A stretch of DNA of 64,000 nucleotides, from contig NZ_JAIYCP010000023.1 of NCBI RefSeq assembly GCF_027487935.1, forward strand, positions 26,685 to 90,684, in the 5' to 3' direction. Both the position numbers and the translations under genes were made by a program. The notes under the pieces are model-generated. The model was not told the DNA's origin, did not search any database, and worked only from the letters and a program-made list of their open reading frames with translations. Positions 24,664 through 34,000 of the stretch are shown here, one piece after another (the stretch's first letter is position 1; each line of letters begins with the position of its first letter). The stretch comes from Brevundimonas sp. Its GTDB lineage: Bacteria; Pseudomonadota; Alphaproteobacteria; Caulobacterales; Caulobacteraceae.

Positions 24664-25176
24664 GGTTGTCATGCTCCGGCTAATGCGACGGCGGTTCCGT
24701 GGGCGTCGGGAAGGTTCAGAAAAAGCGGCGTAGGGTTCGTCATAAGGCGGCTCCAGCAGCAAGCCGTTCCGGGCGGCGATTGGCCATCCAGGCGGCCGCG
24801 AAGTGCTTGCTGGACCGGCTCGATCACAATCGACATCAGCGTCGGGTCGAGCGCGTTCGGCACATAGTCCAGTGTCAGCATGGCAAATGTGTACCTGGCA
24901 CCCGGGACGAGTGGCGCTTTCGAGGCGCGGGGCATTGCTGGTATCGTGCCCTGCGGTCCGGGCCCGAGCTCGCCGGGATGCGGGAAACGACAGGCACTGA
25001 TATCCTCCGGGACGCGTCTCGAGTGTCGCCTCTTTGGGTGACGCTAGAACAGCAAGAAGAATTCGGCAAGAGAAACGCCGTTCTGGTGTTAGAATATTGC
25101 CAGTTGTCGATCGCGGTCACCCTCCTCAGTGGTCGGGCCTGTCGAAGCGCCTTCGCGTCCTGATCCGGAGTCTGCC
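24664..25176. other. Intergenic, promoter spacer without a convincing gene
   Basis: About 510 bases between divergent operons. An 88-codon minus-strand frame (24669-24935) and a 154-codon plus-strand frame are open, but their composition is that of chance frames. They match no family I recognise and have no good ribosome site. The segment just before 25177 has CCGGAG, the probable ribosome site of the oxidoreductase gene. Confidence 0.4.
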
Positions 25177-26199
25177 GTGCGAGCCCTTCTCAGTCTTCAG
25201 GCCGGCGGTCCCGATACGCTTTCGATCCGCGAGATTGAGGAGCCAGCTCCGGGGCCAGGTCAGGTCGCCGTAACGGTCCATGCCTGCGGCGTGAATTATC
25301 CCGATGTGCTTGTTATCGAGGATCGATACCAGATGAAGCCGCCGCGCCCCTTTTCGCCGGGCAGCGAACTGGCCGGAATCGTTCGCGCTGTTGGAGCAGG
25401 TGTCGAGACACCTTCTGTTGGGCAACGGGTGTCGGCCTCGCTGCCGTTCGGGGCGATGGCCGAGGTGGTCGTCGTGCCGGCAAATCGCTGTACGGTCATC
25501 CCCGACACCATGCCATTCGACCAGGCCGCGGCGTTTCAGGTGACCTATGGCACAGTCTATTATGCGCTCGTGGGGCGAGGCGCGCTTCGGCAGGGGGAGA
25601 CCTTGCTGGTTCTTGGAGCGGGCGGCGGCATCGGCCTGGCGGCTGTCGAACTGGGTAAGGCCCTTGGAGCAAGGGTGGTCGCTGCGGCCTCGTCCCAGGA
25701 CAAGCTGGACGTTGCGCTGGCCATGGGGGCAGACGCGGGGGTGATCTATCCAGGGTCGCTTGACGCGGCCACTGAAGGAAAGGCGTTCACGGAGGCGGTG
25801 CGGTCCGCGTGCGGCGGGCAAGGGCCGGACGTCGTCGTTGATCCCGTCGGCGGCGCCTATGCCGAACCGGCATTCCGGTCTGTCGCCTGGCAGGCCCGCT
25901 ATCTGGTTGTTGGCTTTGCTGCCGGCATACCGTCGATCCCGCTCAATCTGATCCTGCTCAAGGGTGCCCAGATCATCGGCGTCTTCTGGGGCAGCTACAT
26001 GGCCCGAAGCCCGCACCGCGGCTCGGACGACATGAAGGCGTTGCTGGATCTGTTCGCAGAAGGCAGGGTCAATCCCTTGGTTTCGGAACGTTTTTCTCTG
26101 GAGCGCGGGGGGGAGGCGATCGCCCGGTTGGCGTCGCGCAGTGTCCACGGCAAGGTCGTTGCGGAGATTGTGGGTTCTGAAGACAGAATGAGCGACTAG
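25177..26199 (+). CDS. NADPH:quinone oxidoreductase / zinc-less MDR alcohol dehydrogenase
   Basis: An MDR-superfamily protein of about 340 residues. The GroES-like N-terminal half contains ACGVNYPDVLVIEDRYQ and PFSPGSELAGIV. The Rossmann half has LVLGAGGGIGLAAVELGKA. The catalytic and structural zinc ligands of alcohol dehydrogenases are not evident, which points to the quinone-oxidoreductase or enoyl-reductase branch. The GTG start is chosen because CCGGAG lies six bases upstream and because the product then begins VRALLSLQAGG, as usual for the family. It is followed by a CoA ligase and an FAH gene on the same strand. Confidence 0.88.
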   Translation: MRALLSLQAGGPDTLSIREIEEPAPGPGQVAVTVHACGVNYPDVLVIEDRYQMKPPRPFSPGSELAGIVRAVGAGVETPSVGQRVSASLPFGAMAEVVVVPANRCTVIPDTMPFDQAAAFQVTYGTVYYALVGRGALRQGETLLVLGAGGGIGLAAVELGKALGARVVAAASSQDKLDVALAMGADAGVIYPGSLDAATEGKAFTEAVRSACGGQGPDVVVDPVGGAYAEPAFRSVAWQARYLVVGFAAGIPSIPLNLILLKGAQIIGVFWGSYMARSPHRGSDDMKALLDLFAEGRVNPLVSERFSLERGGEAIARLASRSVHGKVVAEIVGSEDRMSD

Positions 26200-26408
26200 A
26201 AGGAGAATGCATCTGGACCGGGTCTGGCGGTCCGTCTAGTCTGCGGTGAAGCAGTATAGGTCTGTGTGGCTTCGCTTTCTGCCCTGTATTCAGGTCGACT
26301 GAAAGGCAGGACGGCAGGGCCGCCCGGTAAGGAACGCGAGGCCGGCCACTGTCGCTGTCGGGCATCGCTCCGGCGCTGGTTCGCCCCGTCTGCGCCGAGG
26401 ATGAACGA

Positions 26409-28040
26409 ATGAACGCGATTGCCGATGTGACTGAAGCAGGATGGCGCACCGGGCCGCGCGACACCCCCATCGCTGCGTTGCGCAGGGCCGTCGCAGCTCA
26501 TTCCGAAAAGATCTTTCTGGATTTCAGCGGTGAGACTCACACCTACGGCGAGTTTGACAAGACCAGCAACCGGTTCGCCCATTCCCTTCAGGCGCTTGGC
26601 CTGATCGCCGGCGCGCCGATCGTCTCGATGCTGGATAACAACGTCGACGCGGTCACCACCTGGATCGCTGCCAACAAAATATCCGCCATCAGCGTGCCCC
26701 TGAACACGGCCCTGATCGGTCAGTTCCTGCGCCACCAGATTGAGGACACGGGCGCCAGCATGATGGTGTGCGAGGCTCGTTATCTGCAACGGTTGCTGGA
26801 TATCGAGGATCAGCTGACGACCCTGAAGACTGTCCTGGTCCGGGGTGCCTTCGAGCCTTCGGCGGAATCGAAGCTGGCCATCTTACCCTTGGACAGTCAT
26901 CGAGGGGCCGACGCCAGCCCGTTCGACTTGCTGCCCGATCCGGGTGCGTTGAACGCCCTGATCTACACCTCGGGGACAACGGGTCCCTCGAAGGGCTGCA
27001 TGATCACCGGCAATCAGATGTGCCATTTTGCGCGGATGTTGACACGGTCGGCACCGTTCGGACCGGACGACATCTATTGGACGCCATTGCCTCTGTTTCA
27101 CATGAACGCGATCGCCACGGGGGTCGTTTCAGTCATGCTGGTGGGCGCAACAATCTCGTTCGCTCCGAAATTCTCGGTCTCGGGATTCTGGCCGGCCATC
27201 GAGAAGTCCGGGGCCACAGTGGTGTCGATCCTCGGTTCGCTTGGAACGATGCTGGCGCGCGCTGAAGATAATGACGCGATGGCTCGCTGCTTCGGCCAGG
27301 TTCACACGATCAAGGGCAATCCCTTCCCCGAAGAGATCAAGGAAATCTGGCGATCCCGCTTCGGCGCGAAAAACGTCGGATCCAATGTCTATGGTCTGAC
27401 CGAAGGGCTGTTGACCTCCATGCCGGCCGACGGTGCCTATGCGGAGGGGTCTTCGGGCAAGGCCGCGCCGGAACTTGATGTCAGAATCTTCGACGACAAC
27501 GACAATGAGGTTCCGACCGGGACCTCGGGCGAGGTGGTCTGTCGGCCGTTGCTGCCGGACATCATCTTCAAGGGCTATTGGCGCCGGCCCGAGGACACGC
27601 TGAAGGTCTGGGGAAACCTGTGGTTCCACACCGGCGACATCGGCAAATTCGATGAGAACGGCTTCTTCTATTTTGTGGATCGAAAGAAGGACTACCTGAG
27701 GCGAAGGGGAGAGAACATCTCAAGCTTTGAGATGGAGACCTCGATCCTGACCCATCCGGCGATCGAACAGGTCGCGGTTCACGCTGTGCCTTCGAGCCTG
27801 CAGGAAGACGACCTGAAGGTGACCGCCAAGCTGAAACCGGGCATGGCGCTTTCAGAGGAAGACCTCTGCCGTTGGCTGATAGAACGGGTGCCCTACTATG
27901 CGGTGCCGAGATTTATCGAGTTTCGAGCTGAACTGCCGGTCAATCCGCAGGGCAGGGTGCTGAAATTCCAGCTTCGTGACGAGGGCGCGACCCCGACGAC
28001 CTGGGACATCGAGACCACGGACATCAAGCCCAACCGCTGA
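26409..28040 (+). CDS. AMP-dependent acyl-CoA synthetase (ATP-dependent acid-CoA ligase)
   Basis: A 543-residue ANL-family ligase with the AMP-binding P-loop YTSGTTGPSKG (186-196), the FHTGDIGKFDENGFF hinge region and DRKKDYLRRRGENIS. In the A10 region, where most members have Gly-Lys with the adenylation lysine, it reads NPQGRVLKFQLR, so the usual Lys is Arg with a Lys three positions on. This variation is seen in CaiC-like ligases. It would activate a carboxylic acid, such as a side chain or ring-opened acid, for the beta-oxidation enzymes nearby. The FAH gene follows after 32 bases. Confidence 0.92.
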   Translation: MNAIADVTEAGWRTGPRDTPIAALRRAVAAHSEKIFLDFSGETHTYGEFDKTSNRFAHSLQALGLIAGAPIVSMLDNNVDAVTTWIAANKISAISVPLNTALIGQFLRHQIEDTGASMMVCEARYLQRLLDIEDQLTTLKTVLVRGAFEPSAESKLAILPLDSHRGADASPFDLLPDPGALNALIYTSGTTGPSKGCMITGNQMCHFARMLTRSAPFGPDDIYWTPLPLFHMNAIATGVVSVMLVGATISFAPKFSVSGFWPAIEKSGATVVSILGSLGTMLARAEDNDAMARCFGQVHTIKGNPFPEEIKEIWRSRFGAKNVGSNVYGLTEGLLTSMPADGAYAEGSSGKAAPELDVRIFDDNDNEVPTGTSGEVVCRPLLPDIIFKGYWRRPEDTLKVWGNLWFHTGDIGKFDENGFFYFVDRKKDYLRRRGENISSFEMETSILTHPAIEQVAVHAVPSSLQEDDLKVTAKLKPGMALSEEDLCRWLIERVPYYAVPRFIEFRAELPVNPQGRVLKFQLRDEGATPTTWDIETTDIKPNR

Positions 28041-28072
28041 CGGCGCATTGAACCGCGCCAGGAGGAATTCCG

Positions 28073-28969
28073 ATGCGACTCCTGTCGTTTGACAATCACG
28101 GCACGGCGACTGTGGGCGTGCGCATCGGCGATGAGGTGATTGACCTGTCGGTCGCCGCGCCCGAACTGCCACGCGATATGATTGCGCTGCTTGCGGCGGG
28201 CCCGGACGCCCTGTCCGCGGCCAAACAGGCAGCAGCGTCGGCTGGAGCCGGCGCTCGTCGTCCAGTGGAGGGTCTGCGTCACCTGACCCCCATCCAAAGA
28301 CCGGACAAGATCATCGGCCTGGGCAAGAACTATATGAAGCACGTCGAGGAGATGAAGGCCGATGTGCAGTCCTTTCCCGGGATGTTCCTGAGAGTCCCGG
28401 ATTCTCTGGTGGCTCACAACCAGCCGATCTGGCGGCCCGAAGCCTCCGACACGCTCGACTACGAAGGCGAACTGATGGTCGTCATCGGCAAGGGTGGGCG
28501 GATGATCTCCCGCGAGGAGGCCCTGTCGCATGTGGCCGGCTACGCATGCCACAACGACGGCAGCGTTCGCGCTTACAACTACATCCCCTCGGCCGTGACC
28601 GCGGGAAAGAATTTTCTCAACACCGGCGGTTTCGGCCCGGAGATCGTCACCGCAGATGAACTCCCTCCGGGCTGCAAGGGCCTGCGGCTGACGACCCATG
28701 TCAACGGCGATCTGCGCCAGAGCGCCGATATCGCGGAGATGCATTGGGACGTCGCCCACCTCGTGCATCTGATGTCGACCATCTTCACCCTGTATCCCGG
28801 TGATCTGATCGCGACGGGAACGCCCTCGGGCTGCGCCGCAGGTTCGACCGACCCGCAGTGGCTGGTGCCGGGCGATGTGGTGCGGGTCGAGATCGAGAAT
28901 GTGGGTGTTCTGACAAACCCGATCGTCGATGCGCCAAGGGTAAGGGGCGACTTCGACGTGCGGCGCTAG
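28073..28969 (+). CDS. FAH-family hydrolase/isomerase
   Basis: The 298-residue FAH-family protein has IIGLGKNYMKHVEEM, the metal motif in LDYEGELMVVIG (Glu-x-Glu), AGYACHNDGSVRAYNY and a final YPGDLIATGTPSGCAAG. These are the marks of 2-hydroxyhepta-2,4-diene-1,7-dioate isomerase / 5-carboxymethyl-2-oxo-hex-3-ene-type and acylpyruvate hydrolases. An AGGAGGAATT ribosome site precedes the ATG. Its stop shares a CTAG with the stop of the convergent SDR. It is one of three FAH paralogues in the window and likely acts on a ring-cleavage product. Confidence 0.9.
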   Translation: MRLLSFDNHGTATVGVRIGDEVIDLSVAAPELPRDMIALLAAGPDALSAAKQAAASAGAGARRPVEGLRHLTPIQRPDKIIGLGKNYMKHVEEMKADVQSFPGMFLRVPDSLVAHNQPIWRPEASDTLDYEGELMVVIGKGGRMISREEALSHVAGYACHNDGSVRAYNYIPSAVTAGKNFLNTGGFGPEIVTADELPPGCKGLRLTTHVNGDLRQSADIAEMHWDVAHLVHLMSTIFTLYPGDLIATGTPSGCAAGSTDPQWLVPGDVVRVEIENVGVLTNPIVDAPRVRGDFDVRR

Positions 28970-29739
28970 CGAACCATCATCAGGCCGCCGTCGACCGCCA
29001 GGGTCTGCCCGGTGATAAAGCGCGAAGCATCACTGGCCAGAAAAACCAGCACCGGAGCCATGTCGGAATCCGCATCTCCGAGCCGCCCACCGAGCGGGAT
29101 CATCATGGCCATGCCGCGGTCGTGCGCTTCAAGCTGTTCGGCCGTCATGCCGGCGCGTGTGGTGTCATACATGGGTGTCCACATCCCCGGCGCGACGGCA
29201 TTGGCCGATATTCCGTACTGGCCCCACTCCTGGGCGATGGTTCGGGTCCATGCCAGGACTGCGCCTTTCGAAGCGGAGTAGTGTGCGCAACCACGCAGGC
29301 CGACCGCCCCCGCCGCCGAAGCGAAGTTGATGATCCGGCCGCCCCTGTCCTTGAGATAAGGGAATGCCGCCTGGTTCGCGATCATCGTTCCCCGGGCATT
29401 CACGCCCAGGACCAGATCCCAGTCCTCATCAGTGATATCTTCCGCTGGCGTGTAACGCTGGATGCCGGCCGCTTGGATCAGAACATCCAGCCCGCCCATT
29501 GCGGCGACAGCACGGTCAAACGCCGCCCCGGTCGAAGCGCGCGAGGAGACATCGCAGACGTCACAGGTCAGGGACCCCCGGCCTGCGCCGGCGATTGATT
29601 CGACGGGTCCCCCGGTGAGGTCCAGGCCTGTCACTGTCGCCCCGGCCGCGGCCAACGCTCTCGCCGCACTCATACCGATCCCGCGCGCGGCACCGGTGAC
29701 AATGATCCTCTTTCCCGTCAGGGTTCCAGCCTCGGTCAT
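28966..29739 (-). CDS. Short-chain dehydrogenase/reductase
   Basis: The 257-residue classical SDR has the cofactor motif TGAARGIG, an Asn-Ala-Arg central motif and a complete active site (ASAAGAVGLRGCAHYSASKG, with Ser, Tyr and Lys). The end is ITGQTLAVDGG. LDVLIQAAGIQ replaces the usual NNAG. The Asp-Leu after the second strand favours NAD. It is divergent from the large TonB receptor and convergent with the FAH gene. The substrate alcohol is unknown. Confidence 0.9.
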   Translation of the reverse strand: MTEAGTLTGKRIIVTGAARGIGMSAARALAAAGATVTGLDLTGGPVESIAGAGRGSLTCDVCDVSSRASTGAAFDRAVAAMGGLDVLIQAAGIQRYTPAEDITDEDWDLVLGVNARGTMIANQAAFPYLKDRGGRIINFASAAGAVGLRGCAHYSASKGAVLAWTRTIAQEWGQYGISANAVAPGMWTPMYDTTRAGMTAEQLEAHDRGMAMMIPLGGRLGDADSDMAPVLVFLASDASRFITGQTLAVDGGLMMVR

Positions 29740-29998
29740 CTGTCGTCCATCCCTGCCGGGCTACCCCGAGCACCAACTGTTTCAGTCACTTCGTAGGCCC
29801 GATGTGACGAGTTCACATTCCACCGGGTCATGGTCGGCGTCCCGGGCGCCGGCCCCGGGGCGCGGATGCCCATTCCGGAATTCTTACCCTAGATTTTTAT
29901 TCTTGCGACAGATTTCCAATTCTGTTTAGCTTCTCCCCAACGCATCACCGTCCGGTAGTTGCGATATGCGGGGCAACAGACCCCCTGGGGAGGTTTCT

Positions 29999-32458
29999 AT
30001 GCGATCCAACCACAGCCGGCATGTAGCCAAATTCCTGCGGCGTGGCGGTGCCCTCGGCCTTTTGGCCTGCACAGCCTTGACCAGCCCCGCCTTCGCTCAG
30101 AGCGCGCAGGCTCCGCAGCAGACCGACCAACTCGATGAGATCGTCGTCACCGCGCGGCGTACCGAGGAAAACCTGCAGTCGACGCCTGTGGCCGTGACCG
30201 CCATTGGTAGCGAGGCCCTGGAGCGGGCGCAGGTCGCGGATGTGACCGACCTTCAGCGTACTGTGCCCAGCCTCTCGATCGCGACCGGAGCTCCGTCGTC
30301 TTCCGGCTTCTCCTTTGTCTCCATGCGCGGCCAGGGCAATCTTCAGGCTCTGGTCTCCAACGACCCGGCCGTCGCGATCTATGTCGACGGCGTTTATATT
30401 CCGCGCCCGTCCCAGGGTCTGACGGATCTGTTCGATCTTGAGCGCGTAGAAGTTCTGCGTGGACCGCAAGGAACCCTGTTTGGCCGGAACACCATCGGCG
30501 GAGCTGTGAACATTCTGACGGCGGACCCCACCGGTGAGTTCGGGGGATCCGTCCGCATCGAGGCCGGCAACTACGACCAGGTTGGTGCGAGCTTCGTCCT
30601 CAACGGCGCGCTGTCGGACCGGGTTTCCGGCCGCCTTGCGGCGAGCACCAAGGGGCGCAGTGGTTATGGCCAAAGCATTCCGCTGGGGCGCGATGTCTGG
30701 GATCAGGACAGCGACTTCATTCGCGGCAAGCTGAAGTACGAGGGCGAGGGCGTCGAGCTGGTCCTGTCCGGCGACTACAACATGATTGAAGACAATGGGC
30801 AGTTCACCGCCCTTAACTCCTTCGCGCCGGAGCTTTTCGGTCCGACGGGATCGTTTGGTGCATTCGGCCTCGGTACGACCTTGACCAACTCGCTGCACGA
30901 CGGCGGCTGGTACGACACCTATGCGACCGGCTATTTCGTGCCTTCGAGCAATCCGAACTTTGCGGCGCTGCCGCAAGAGGTCAGAGACCTGTATACGAAA
31001 CCGCTGGGCAACCGTTTGGAAGCCTATGGGTTCGGTCTTAACGCCTCATTCGACCTTGGCGATGTGACTCTGAAGTCCATCACCGGCTTCCGTTTCAGCG
31101 ACACGGACGGTGTGATTGACACGGACGGGACGCCGGTTCCGATCCTGACGACCTGGGCCGGTTACAACTCTGACCAGTGGTCCCAGGAATTCCAGATCAC
31201 CGGCGGCATCGGGGAAAGTTTCACCTACATCGCCGGTGTCTATTACTCTGACGAACAGGGTGTGGAGTTCAGCCGTTCCCAGAACTTCGGCTTCCTGCCT
31301 TACAACGCCACGACGCGTCCCTATGCCGGGTTCGCTGGCCAGAACATGGCCGATGTGCACAATACCTCGGCCGGTGTGTTCGGCCAGGGCTACTATCAGC
31401 TGACTGAGAACCTCAGGCTGGCGGCCGGTCTTCGCTGGACCTGGGACAGTCGCGACACCGAGCTCCATAACTTCTCCACCTGGGGCGTCGCTGCGACCTG
31501 CAATCTTCAACGTCCGGACGTCGTGGGTGTCTGTACCCAGACCCAGGAGGTCAAGTTCGACTATCCGGCCTATACCCTGGGCCTCGACTGGCAGATCAAC
31601 CCGGACATGTTCGCCTACATCCAGACGCGTCGGGCCTCGAAGTCCGGCGGTTGGAACACGCGCGCCGGCGGTCTGCCCGCCTTCGACCCGGAGACCGTCG
31701 AGGACCTGGAAATCGGCTTCAAGGCGACCTGGCTTGAGAACCGCCTGCGTACGAACATCGCCTTCTTCCATTCCTGGCAGTCCGACGTGCAGCGTAACGC
31801 GGCTGCTCTGACCCCGGCCGGGGCCAGCACCCAGTTCATCGTCAACGCCGGCGATGCGCGGGTTCACGGGCTCGAGTTCGAAGGTGCCTTCCGTCCGTGG
31901 ACCGGTATGGAGCTGACCAGCAACATCAGCCTGATGGACGGAAGCTACGCCGACGGCTCCTTCATCGAGCAGCAGGCCGTGCCCGGTGTCGGTTTGGCGG
32001 GATGCCGGCTGAACACGGCGGGAACGGCGTCGATCTGCCCGGTCGACCGCAGCGGAGAAGAACTGCCGCAGCTTCCGAAGATCCAGTACAACCTGGGTGC
32101 CACCCAGGTCGTGCCGACCTCATTCGGTGCGGTGTCCTTCCATGTCGACTATTCCTACCTCGGGGAACAGTTCTTCAATCCGGTCACGCCTTCGCCTTAT
32201 CAATCTGCGACCACCCAAGGCATCTACGCCGCTTCGAACAGAATCACCCGGACCCCCGGTTACGGCCTGCTGAATGCGCGCATCACGATGGAGTTCGACG
32301 CTCAGAACGTCGAGGTGGCGATCTACGGCAAGAACCTTGCCGGCGAAGAATACAGCACGCGTCACTGGGCCGACGTCTATGCCGCTGGTCTCGGGTTTGC
32401 GACAGACTTCATCGGCGAGCCGACGACCTACGGCGTCTCTCTGACCCGGCGCTTCTGA
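29999..32458 (+). CDS. TonB-dependent outer-membrane receptor
   Basis: An 819-residue receptor with a signal peptide (cleavage near SPAFAQ). A TonB-box-like DEIVVTARR comes near the mature N-terminus, then a plug domain (TPVAVTAIGSEALERAQVAD, VYIPRPSQGLTDLFDLERVE, LRGPQGTLFGRNTIGGAVNI) and a 22-strand barrel ending in an aromatic residue (GVSLTRRF). It lacks an STN domain, unlike the receptor at 1-258. This type is abundant in caulobacters and sphingomonads and often takes up hydrophobic carbon compounds. Its central place in the catabolic region makes it the likely importer of the substrate (inference). The ATG at 29999 has GGGGAGG upstream. Confidence 0.93.
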   Translation: MRSNHSRHVAKFLRRGGALGLLACTALTSPAFAQSAQAPQQTDQLDEIVVTARRTEENLQSTPVAVTAIGSEALERAQVADVTDLQRTVPSLSIATGAPSSSGFSFVSMRGQGNLQALVSNDPAVAIYVDGVYIPRPSQGLTDLFDLERVEVLRGPQGTLFGRNTIGGAVNILTADPTGEFGGSVRIEAGNYDQVGASFVLNGALSDRVSGRLAASTKGRSGYGQSIPLGRDVWDQDSDFIRGKLKYEGEGVELVLSGDYNMIEDNGQFTALNSFAPELFGPTGSFGAFGLGTTLTNSLHDGGWYDTYATGYFVPSSNPNFAALPQEVRDLYTKPLGNRLEAYGFGLNASFDLGDVTLKSITGFRFSDTDGVIDTDGTPVPILTTWAGYNSDQWSQEFQITGGIGESFTYIAGVYYSDEQGVEFSRSQNFGFLPYNATTRPYAGFAGQNMADVHNTSAGVFGQGYYQLTENLRLAAGLRWTWDSRDTELHNFSTWGVAATCNLQRPDVVGVCTQTQEVKFDYPAYTLGLDWQINPDMFAYIQTRRASKSGGWNTRAGGLPAFDPETVEDLEIGFKATWLENRLRTNIAFFHSWQSDVQRNAAALTPAGASTQFIVNAGDARVHGLEFEGAFRPWTGMELTSNISLMDGSYADGSFIEQQAVPGVGLAGCRLNTAGTASICPVDRSGEELPQLPKIQYNLGATQVVPTSFGAVSFHVDYSYLGEQFFNPVTPSPYQSATTQGIYAASNRITRTPGYGLLNARITMEFDAQNVEVAIYGKNLAGEEYSTRHWADVYAAGLGFATDFIGEPTTYGVSLTRRF

Positions 32459-32484
32459 GAAAGACCCACTCCTGATGTAACTTG

Positions 32485-32516
32485 CCGCCGACCGGTCCCC
32501 GGTCGGCGGCTTTTTC
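32485..32516 (+). terminator. Intrinsic terminator of the TonB receptor gene
   Basis: An 11-base GC-rich inverted repeat (GCCGCCGACCG / CGGTCGGCGGC) with a five-base loop is followed by TTTTT. It lies 27 bases after the receptor stop codon. Confidence 0.92.
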
Positions 32517-32534
32517 TTGGGTGCGATGAATCAT

Positions 32535-32564
32535 TAAAAGAGCCGCCATGCTGAGCATGGCGGC
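32535..32564 (-). terminator. Intrinsic terminator of the P450 gene
   Basis: A perfect inverted repeat, GCCGCCATGC / GCATGGCGGC, with a three-base loop is followed on the minus strand by TCTTTTA. It lies about 54 bases beyond the P450 stop codon. Confidence 0.8.
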
Positions 32565-32617
32565 CCATTTCTTCGGTGCATCTTCCGGGCCCGTCCGCTG
32601 ACGGGTCCCGCGCTGGC

Positions 32618-33898
32618 TCAGGGCGCGTCCCAAATGACATGAACGGCGTCAGGGCCGCGCAGCGAAACGCCACGGATTTCCGGACGAGGCTGGTCCGGAT
32701 CGAGCCGGAGGTTCGGGAGCCGGTCGAGAAGCAGGCCGACAGCTTCTTCGATCTCGACCTTCGCCAGCCATATGCCGATGCACATGTGAGCCCCGAATCC
32801 GAAACCGAACGCGGCCATCTGCTTTCGATCGATGTCGAAGACGTCCGGGTTTTCGAATACGGTCTCGTCCCGGTTCGCAGAGGCTACGCAGGCAGATATG
32901 ACGGCCCCCCTCGGAATGGTCACCCCCTGCAGGGTGACCTCCGTCTGTGTCTCGCGAACCTTGAAGGTCGTAACAGAGTCGTACCGGACGCTCTCGTCCA
33001 GAACCTTCCGCATGAGTGAGCGATCCGCACGCAGCCGTTCCAGAACCTCGGGGTGATCGAACAGGTGGGTCAACATGATCGCGAAGGTGCGGGAGGTGGT
33101 CTCGGATGCCGCCGGCAGCATCATTCGGACGAAATTGGTAATCTGGTGGTCGGTGAGTGTGCGCCCTTCGAACTCGGCGCGTATGAGGCGGCTGATCAGA
33201 TCTGCGCCGGTGGCACCTGATTCCCGGCGCGCCTGAACGGCCGCGAGAGTCGGATCGTAGAGTTCCTGGAAGGCTTGAAACGCGGCACGCTTGGCCTCCG
33301 GGTCATTGGCCATTCCGCCCAAAACCTTCAGCGCCTTGCTGGCGAAGAGTTCGAGAGCTGCCGGGTCATCATCCTGGAAGCCCAGGACCGCATAGACGAC
33401 ATGGATCGGGAACATCACGCCGACGCTTGAGACCAACTCAGCCTTCCCAAGCGGGATGAGGGGCTCGATGAAATAGCGCTGGATCAATGGGCGGATATAG
33501 GCCTCGCGCCATTCCTCCATGACCGCCGGCGTGAACGAAGGCTGCAGGATACCGCGAAGCTGGCGATGTTCATCGCCGTCCAGACCGGTGATCATGAGCC
33601 CGTCGAGGAATTGGCCGAGACCGGTCTCCATAAGAATTCCGCTTGTGAAGGTCTTGGTGTCGCGCAGCACCAGCATGACGTCGGCATGTTTGAAGACCGT
33701 GTAGATCGGGCGACCCGTGTCTCCAGCGAAAGAAGCAGCCCCCAGTTCGGCGCAGATGTCGCCCTGCATCACCGGCATGGTGGCGCGGTGCTCGCGATAG
33801 ATCTGATCGAGATTTCCATCATTGCCCGCGAACAGGGCACCGATCTGGGCGAAACCCTCGGCGAGGTCCTTATTGGGTGTCATCTGGGAGGTGCTCAT
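32618..33898 (-). CDS. Cytochrome P450, bacterial class I type
   Basis: A 426-residue soluble P450 with the haem loop FGFGAHMCIG (F366, G369, Cys373, G375), the ExxR pair E302-R305 (ESVR) and an oxygen-activation helix AASETT (263-268), where the usual Gly is Ala264. It has no membrane anchor, so it needs a ferredoxin and a reductase. The only candidates here are the ferredoxin at 38266 and the reductase at 2652. It would hydroxylate or epoxidise a hydrophobic substrate. A limonene-epoxide-hydrolase-like gene lies about 100 bases upstream on the same strand. A strong terminator follows the stop. Confidence 0.94.
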   Translation of the reverse strand: MSTSQMTPNKDLAEGFAQIGALFAGNDGNLDQIYREHRATMPVMQGDICAELGAASFAGDTGRPIYTVFKHADVMLVLRDTKTFTSGILMETGLGQFLDGLMITGLDGDEHRQLRGILQPSFTPAVMEEWREAYIRPLIQRYFIEPLIPLGKAELVSSVGVMFPIHVVYAVLGFQDDDPAALELFASKALKVLGGMANDPEAKRAAFQAFQELYDPTLAAVQARRESGATGADLISRLIRAEFEGRTLTDHQITNFVRMMLPAASETTSRTFAIMLTHLFDHPEVLERLRADRSLMRKVLDESVRYDSVTTFKVRETQTEVTLQGVTIPRGAVISACVASANRDETVFENPDVFDIDRKQMAAFGFGFGAHMCIGIWLAKVEIEEAVGLLLDRLPNLRLDPDQPRPEIRGVSLRGPDAVHVIWDAP

Positions 33899-34000
33899 GG
33901 GTCATGCTTTCCAGAAAAGGCCACTCGAGAGGGCGAAAGAGATTTTATATACAGAATGGAATTCCGGAAAAAAGTCCATCAATCCCGGTGTTTCGGTCGA

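Noticed and set aside
24669..24935. 88-codon minus-strand frame upstream of the crotonase
   Set aside because: The beginning looks slightly protein-like, but there is no family match, the end overlaps the crotonase start, and no ribosome site is evident.
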